Assembly (NCBI GenBank): GCA_031397815.1
Contig: JANNMJ010000202.1
Span: 1-10,097, forward strand
Source of the DNA: JANNMJ01 sp031397815
Lineage (GTDB): Bacteria; Bacteroidota; Bacteroidia; Cytophagales; Hymenobacteraceae
Direction of reading: 5' to 3'
DNA: 10,097 nt
Shown piece by piece: positions 6,701-10,097 of the stretch. The translations under genes and the position numbers were made by a program. The first letter of the stretch is position 1. Every line of letters starts with the position of its first letter. Under the pieces are notes generated by a model. The model made no database searches. It was not told the origin of the DNA and worked only from the letters and a program-made list of their open reading frames with translations.

Positions 6701-7192
6701 ATGAACACCACTACACTCTTTCACCATCTTCGTCGCGGCCTGCGGGCGAGCGGCGCCCTCGCCAAGCTCGGCGCCTTCCGGTTGCTGCGGGTCAGTCGGC
6801 TGGCGATGCATACCGTGGAAGAGGTGATTGCGGAAGAAGTCCGCGCCGGGCGCGTCGGGCCGGTGACCGAAAAGCTCAAAGCCGGCGCCCACAAGCTCAT
6901 CACCGATAAGCTCGCGCGGCGCCTCGTGGCGATGCTGCTGCTGCGGCTTGGCATCGAAAGCGCCCTCGCGTCCACAGTGGTCGGGCTGATTCTGCCGTTC
7001 GCCGTCGAGTACGCCATCCGCCGACTGGGGCGAACGCAGGCGTGGGCGCGCATCACCGCCCGCGAGGACGTGGTCGGGCTGAAAGACAAAATCAGCTCCC
7101 GTCTGTCGGCGCTCGGGCAGCGCATCTCGAAGAAGCCGCCCGAGGCTGCTTTGCCGCCTGAATCGGCCGGGGCGCTGCCGACGGGCGCTTAA
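6701..7192 (+). CDS. Hypothetical basic membrane-associated protein (163 aa)
   Basis: I do not recognise this protein. The ATG at 6701 opens a frame ending in TAA at 7190-7192. The N-terminal third is Arg/Leu-rich and amphipathic (HHLRRGLRASGALAKLGAFR). Residues about 37-70 look helical and charged (TVEEVIAEEVRAGR). Residues about 75-105 are hydrophobic (LVAMLLLRLGIESALAS followed by TVVGLILPFAVEYAI) and could form one long or two short membrane helices. The tail is Lys/Arg-rich and then Pro/Ala-rich (KKPPEAALPPESAGALP). High third-position GC like its neighbours and the start just after the divergent ispG promoter region support a real gene. The leader (6631-6700) is about 80% pyrimidine with no Shine-Dalgarno. 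The product is probably a membrane-associated protein of unknown role; no catalytic motif is evident. Confidence 0.7.
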   Translation: MNTTTLFHHLRRGLRASGALAKLGAFRLLRVSRLAMHTVEEVIAEEVRAGRVGPVTEKLKAGAHKLITDKLARRLVAMLLLRLGIESALASTVVGLILPFAVEYAIRRLGRTQAWARITAREDVVGLKDKISSRLSALGQRISKKPPEAALPPESAGALPTGA

Positions 7193-7231
7193 TCAACTGG
7201 TCATCCATTCGAGCATCCGGCAGACAGGCTC

Positions 7232-7239
7232 TAGCTTTG
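7232..7239 (+). promoter_or_regulatory. Candidate -7 box (TAGCTTTG) upstream of the cytochrome B-like gene
   Basis: TAGCTTTG is an exact match to the Bacteroidota -7 consensus TAnnTTTG, 67 nt upstream of the ATG at 7307 and after the stop of the preceding gene. No clear TTTG -33 element is seen at the usual distance. If active, it would give a leader of about 60 nt and make the downstream gene independent of the hypothetical gene before it. Confidence 0.45.
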
Positions 7240-7306
7240 TCGCTCCGCCGATTATCGCATTTTTCGCCTTTGGCGAACTCATTTCGTCCCCTGACCCCCT
7301 GAAAAA

Positions 7307-7774
7307 ATGTACTCCTTCCTTCTAACCCTTCACTCCTGGACGCGCTGGCTGGTGCTGATTTTCGGCGTCTGGGCCATTTTCCGCGCCGTCACCGGCGAGC
7401 GGACGATTTGGTCGAAGCCTGATAATATCTCCGGCGCGTCGTTCGTCGGCTCGATGCACCTGCAATTATTGGTGGGGTTGATTTTGTATTTCGGCGTCAG
7501 CCCGTTCGGTCTGCAAATGATGCAGCAAATGGGTGGTGCCGCGATGAAAGATCCCTCGGCGCGCTTCTGGGGCGTCGAGCATATCACCACGATGATTATT
7601 GCCGCCATCTGCGCGCAAGTGGGCCGCACGCTCTCCAAGAAAGCCGCCCCCCACTCCCCCGCCGACGCGCACCGCAAGGCGCTCATTTGGTATGGCATCG
7701 CGCTGGTACTGGTGCTGCTGATGATTCCGTGGGGAATGTGGAACCCTGCCCGGCCGCTGTTCCGGGGAATCTGA
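7307..7774 (+). CDS. Small four-helix membrane protein, 'cytochrome B'-like
   Basis: Integral membrane protein of 155 aa with four predicted helices at about residues 3-26, 46-65, 88-107 and 125-143. It resembles a small Bacteroidota family usually annotated 'cytochrome B', with landmark blocks LHSWTRWLVL, HLQLLVGLILYFGVSP, FWGVEHITTMIIA and a C-terminal IPWGMWNPARPLF. Histidines sit at or near the ends of helices 1 (His9), 2 (His51) and 3 (His92), and His122 precedes helix 4, so bis-His b-type heme ligation is plausible but not shown. No CxxCH motif is present, so this is not a c-type cytochrome. The ATG follows an A-run (GAAAAAATG), with a TAGCTTTG promoter box 67 nt upstream and a strong hairpin downstream, suggesting a single-gene transcript. 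Its electron-transfer partner is unknown; a structural membrane protein is the alternative. Confidence 0.8.
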   Translation: MYSFLLTLHSWTRWLVLIFGVWAIFRAVTGERTIWSKPDNISGASFVGSMHLQLLVGLILYFGVSPFGLQMMQQMGGAAMKDPSARFWGVEHITTMIIAAICAQVGRTLSKKAAPHSPADAHRKALIWYGIALVLVLLMIPWGMWNPARPLFRGI

Positions 7775-7779
7775 TAATT

Positions 7780-7838
7780 AACCGTCCAATCCGCCTGAAT
7801 CTGCCTTTATCATAGGAAAGATTCAGGCGGATTCGGTT
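7780..7838 (+). terminator. Strong hairpin after the cytochrome B-like gene
   Basis: AATCCGCCTGAATCT (7788-7802) pairs perfectly with AGATTCAGGCGGATT (7819-7833). Inside, CCT and AGG can add three pairs, and outside, AACCG (7780-7784) pairs with CGGTT (7834-7838) across a 3-nt bulge. It begins 5 bp after the stop codon. The only following U-rich sequence is GGTTTACATCTATT, so this may be a weak intrinsic terminator or a 3'-stabilising hairpin. Confidence 0.6.
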
Positions 7839-8127
7839 TACATCTATTGGTAAACTTGGGTACTGCCAACAGATTGCCAACACAAATCAGTGCCTAATAT
7901 AAGCGATTCGGCGCCACGTCGCCGTTCATTTTACGAATAGTAATTTTTATTACATAACCACCATCTGCCCGGCTCCGTGAGTGCGTGCCTCGTATGTTCA
8001 TTTCTTTCTGCTTGTGCCGGCGGCCTATCTCCGCCCCAAGCCGTCTGCACACTAGTGCATGCGGGGACACCTACTGAAAATCAGTATCTTGCGCCGCGCT
8101 TATTTGTTTTTATACGCGCCGCCGCTG
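7839..8127. other. Non-coding gap upstream of the T9SS propeller gene
   Basis: With the preceding hairpin this makes a 353-bp gap. The first half is A/T-rich against the GC-rich surroundings and contains a small palindrome, GTAAT-TTTT-ATTAC (7940-7953), that could be an operator. A weak promoter candidate, TATCTTGC (8085-8092), lies about 36 nt before the ATG at 8128; it resembles TAnnTTTG with one T missing. An open frame crosses the second half but shows no family resemblance and runs on antiphase inside the propeller gene. I see no RNA gene here. Confidence 0.4.
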
Positions 8128-9813
8128 ATGAAACTTTTCGCTCATTACCTCTTGGCTATACTGGTTTTTGCGGGCGCTGGCCTTCCCGCCACCGCCCAGA
8201 CGTGGCAGGCGGCCTACCAATCCGGGAGCCTGTGGCTACGCAGCAACACCAACACCGTGAGCGTAGCCGATGCGGCGGGCAACGTGTTTGTGGGGGGGGA
8301 GTTCACGTCCAACACCGCCCTGCCGGGTACGGCCACCTTCGGCGGTACGGTACTCACTTCGCCCGTCGATTCGTCGCAGGGGTTCATTGCGAAGCTTTCG
8401 CCGACCGGACAATGGCTGTGGGCCGTGCCGGTGGGGCCGCGCTGGGAGGTGGGCTCCGACCGGGGCACAGCAGTCAGCGGGTTGGCGCTCACGCCCACTA
8501 ACGATGTGATAGCGACGGGCGTCTTCACGCGCCGACTGCAACTCGGTGCCACCACGCTGGTTTCCGCCGGCGACGTCGATGGCTACGTCGGGCGCCTCAG
8601 CGGCGCCACCGGCCAGTGGACGTGGGCCGAGCGGTTCGGCGGCCCCAGCCGGGATGTTTCGGCAGACCTGGCCCTCACGCCCACCGGCAACGTGGTACTA
8701 TGCGGCCATTTTCTGAGTACGCAACTGACTTTCGGGGCACTTACGCCGCTGGTGCTGAGGGCGGGGCAGGGCAGTTTGTTCGTGGCGCAGCTCGACGGCA
8801 CTACCCGGCAGTGGCAATGGGCCACGTCAGCGCGCGGCAACTACTCCAACCGCGCCACCGCCGTGGCCGTTGACGGCAGCGGGCGTATCGTGGTAGCCGG
8901 TAACTTCCAGAGCGATTCCCTCGCGATGGGCGCGCTGCCGCCGCTGGCCATCACGCTCGGCCTCAGCGGCGTCCGTTCCGACGATGGGTTCGTCGCGCAG
9001 CTTTCGCCTACTGGGCAGTGGCTGTGGTCGCGCAGCTGCGGCAACAGCACGCAAGACCGCATCCACACCATCGCCCTGACGGCGGCTGGCGAGGTAGCCA
9101 TCGGCGGCGAGTACGATGGCTTGGTCACGATCGGGCCGTCGACGATGAGCAACACCGGCTCCTTCGTGGCGAAACTCTCCGCTGCCGGACAGTGGCAGTG
9201 GGCGGCCAGCATTTCGGGCGGGCAGTACATCGAGCTCAAGCAAGTAGCCTTCGACGGCTCCGGACAAGTGCTCGCCACGGGCATATTTCCGACGCAGCGC
9301 GCCTTTTTTCGGCCGAACCTGCTGCAACTGGTCGGCGCCGGTGCCTTCGTGGGGCGCCTGAGCGCCGCCGGCAACTGGCAATGGGCATTGGGAGTGAGCG
9401 GCGCGGATGCCCATTCGGTGCTACCGCGCGCCAACGGCCACGTGCTGGTTGCGGGGCGAATGGTCGGCAACCCCACCGTCTTCGGCCCGATTTCGCTGCC
9501 GCTCGTGGGCGCACATCAGAATGTGTTCGTCGCCACCCTCGTGCCCACTTCGGTGGGGCTGGCCGAAGAAGCCGCCGCCACTGCCGGCTTCTGCCTCGCC
9601 CCCAATCCCGCGCACGGCACGGTGCGGGTCGAACTGCCCGCCGCCACCGCTACCGCCGTTACCGTGCAACTGCTCGACGGCGTGGGCCGCGTAGTGCGCA
9701 CCACCCCGGCCGGGGCCGGCGCTGCGGCGGTAGAAGTGCCCCTTGAGGGGTTGGCGACAGGGCTGTATGTGGTGCGCGTGGGCACGTGGGCGCGGCGGCT
9801 ACTGATTGAATAA
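8128..9813 (+). CDS. Secreted seven-repeat beta-propeller-like protein with T9SS sorting domain
   Basis: Extracellular or surface protein of 561 aa. The ATG at 8128 is preferred over an in-frame ATG at 8059 because it places a clean signal peptide at residues 1-24 (MKLFAHYLLAILVFAGAGLP, ending ATAQ). Residues about 25-475 hold seven repeats of roughly 60 aa. Each has a Gly-aromatic strand (GGEF 56, TGVF 130, CGHF 192, AGNF 257, GGEY 326, TGIF 384, AGRM 442) followed by F/YVA-K/Q-LSxTGQWxWA (six full copies; the seventh ends NVFVATLVPT). The N-terminal TWQAAYQSG resembles the missing strand of the last repeat, consistent with a closed seven-bladed propeller. Residues 488-561 match the type IX (Por) sorting domain: LAPNPAHGTVRVELP, LLDGVGRVV, LATGLYVVRVG and a basic end, RRLLIE. 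The ligand is unknown; no catalytic motif is visible. Confidence 0.88.
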   Translation: MKLFAHYLLAILVFAGAGLPATAQTWQAAYQSGSLWLRSNTNTVSVADAAGNVFVGGEFTSNTALPGTATFGGTVLTSPVDSSQGFIAKLSPTGQWLWAVPVGPRWEVGSDRGTAVSGLALTPTNDVIATGVFTRRLQLGATTLVSAGDVDGYVGRLSGATGQWTWAERFGGPSRDVSADLALTPTGNVVLCGHFLSTQLTFGALTPLVLRAGQGSLFVAQLDGTTRQWQWATSARGNYSNRATAVAVDGSGRIVVAGNFQSDSLAMGALPPLAITLGLSGVRSDDGFVAQLSPTGQWLWSRSCGNSTQDRIHTIALTAAGEVAIGGEYDGLVTIGPSTMSNTGSFVAKLSAAGQWQWAASISGGQYIELKQVAFDGSGQVLATGIFPTQRAFFRPNLLQLVGAGAFVGRLSAAGNWQWALGVSGADAHSVLPRANGHVLVAGRMVGNPTVFGPISLPLVGAHQNVFVATLVPTSVGLAEEAAATAGFCLAPNPAHGTVRVELPAATATAVTVQLLDGVGRVVRTTPAGAGAAAVEVPLEGLATGLYVVRVGTWARRLLIE

Positions 9814-9817
9814 GAAA

Positions 9818-9959
9818 GAGGCTGTCTGAAAGATATTTTTAAGATCCGTGGGTATTTTTAAAATAGGGTGGCCTAGCCCGGTCAGTCGGCAGAAACGTGA
9901 TGCCTGAGGCAGAACACTATCCCCAATGTCTTACTTCGCATATAAGCGGCCGACCATAA
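9818..9959. mobile_element. Possible IS remnant: IS-like terminus plus 127 bp without genes
   Basis: GAGGCTGTCTGAAAG starts at 9818, four bases after the propeller gene's stop codon. It shares GAGGCTGT and 10 of its first 12 bases with the IS terminus at 9960, in the same orientation. The rest (9833-9959) has a short direct repeat (ATTTTTAA at 9834-9841 and 9854-9861) and no recognisable coding sequence in any frame I read. It may be the end of an older element interrupted by the IS at 9960. No terminator for the propeller gene is visible before it. Confidence 0.4.
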
Positions 9960-10097
9960 GAGGCTGTTTAAGTTAACAGTAGGATTCGGCGAATATTAGC
10001 GATGTAGATCCAAGCAGCGGCGTGACGGGTGGAGCGTTCGTAGTCTCGGGCCAGGCGGCGGTGGGCCGTCGTCCAGGCAATAGTTCGCTCCACCACC
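9960..10097 (-). mobile_element. Terminal part of an IS5-like insertion sequence
   Basis: The element edge is placed at GAGGCTGTTTAA (9960-9971), a terminal-inverted-repeat-like sequence that also contains the transposase stop codon, a compact layout typical of IS5-type elements. The element continues beyond the right edge of the window, so the other terminus and the target duplication cannot be seen. Confidence 0.7.
9968..10097 (-). CDS. IS5-family transposase, C-terminal 42 residues (5' part outside window)
   Basis: Reading leftwards from the window edge, an open frame of 42 codons ends in TAA at 9968-9970. Its product contains VERTIAWTTAHRRLARDYE and then a HAAAWIYIANIRRIL stretch. This matches the C-terminal end of IS5-family DDE transposases, where the catalytic Glu lies in a VERT-type motif followed by a Trp, an RRL-x-KDYE-like block and a final I-x-IAxIRxxL helix. 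The Glu of VERT is thus the likely third residue of the DDE triad. The gene is cut only by the window edge; the visible part has no frameshift. The subgroup cannot be assigned from this fragment. Confidence 0.85.
   Translation of the reverse strand, partial: VVERTIAWTTAHRRLARDYERSTRHAAAWIYIANIRRILLLT

Noticed and set aside
7977..8501. Plus-strand open frame of 174 codons with a GTG start and a lipoprotein-like N-terminus
   Set aside because: From 8128 on it is out of frame with the clearly real T9SS propeller gene; the product becomes Arg/His-rich there and resembles no family. Only the first 50 codons lie in non-coding DNA.

Overview
The window looks like a chromosomal segment of a high-GC member of the Bacteroidota, most likely Hymenobacter or a close relative in the Cytophagales. 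This is inferred from several features: a large IspG carrying the extra central domain found in Bacteroidota, Chlamydiae and plants; a DUF6728-type small membrane protein; a secreted protein with a type IX secretion (Por) sorting domain; promoter-like TAnnTTTG boxes; and mostly absent Shine-Dalgarno sequences. No search could be run, so the genus is a judgement from recognised families.

Layout. Bases 1-2640 (+) hold the 3' 95% of leuS, cut by the window edge just after its HIGH motif. A near-perfect 58-bp palindrome (2657-2714) separates it from a convergent block of four minus-strand genes. In transcription order these are ispG (6524 to 4449), a 56-codon DUF6728-like gene (4358 to 4188), an MmcQ/YjbR-family gene with a TTG start (4087 to 3728), and an LpxR-like outer-membrane lipid A deacylase (3744 to 2731), which overlaps the mmcQ-like gene by 17 bp. 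Divergent from ispG is an unrecognised basic membrane-associated protein (6701-7192, +). It is followed by a small four-helix, histidine-containing 'cytochrome B'-like membrane protein (7307-7774, +) that ends in a strong hairpin. After a 353-bp gap comes a secreted protein of seven repeats, probably a seven-bladed beta-propeller, with a T9SS C-terminal domain (8128-9813, +). The right edge holds insertion-sequence DNA: an IS-like end four bases after that gene's stop codon, then the end of a second, IS5-like element with the last 42 codons of its transposase (9968-10097, -).

Working together. leuS and ispG are housekeeping genes (tRNA charging; MEP isoprenoid pathway). The LpxR-like protein would act on lipid A in the outer membrane. 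The propeller protein is exported by T9SS. I see no sign of a defence system, CRISPR array, prophage or biosynthetic cluster. The less ordinary content is structural: the long palindrome, short Bacteroidota-style repeats lying inside or at the edges of genes (an 8-bp tandem array inside ispG; an inverted pair at the ispG stop and the mmcQ TTG start), and apparently stacked IS ends at the right side.
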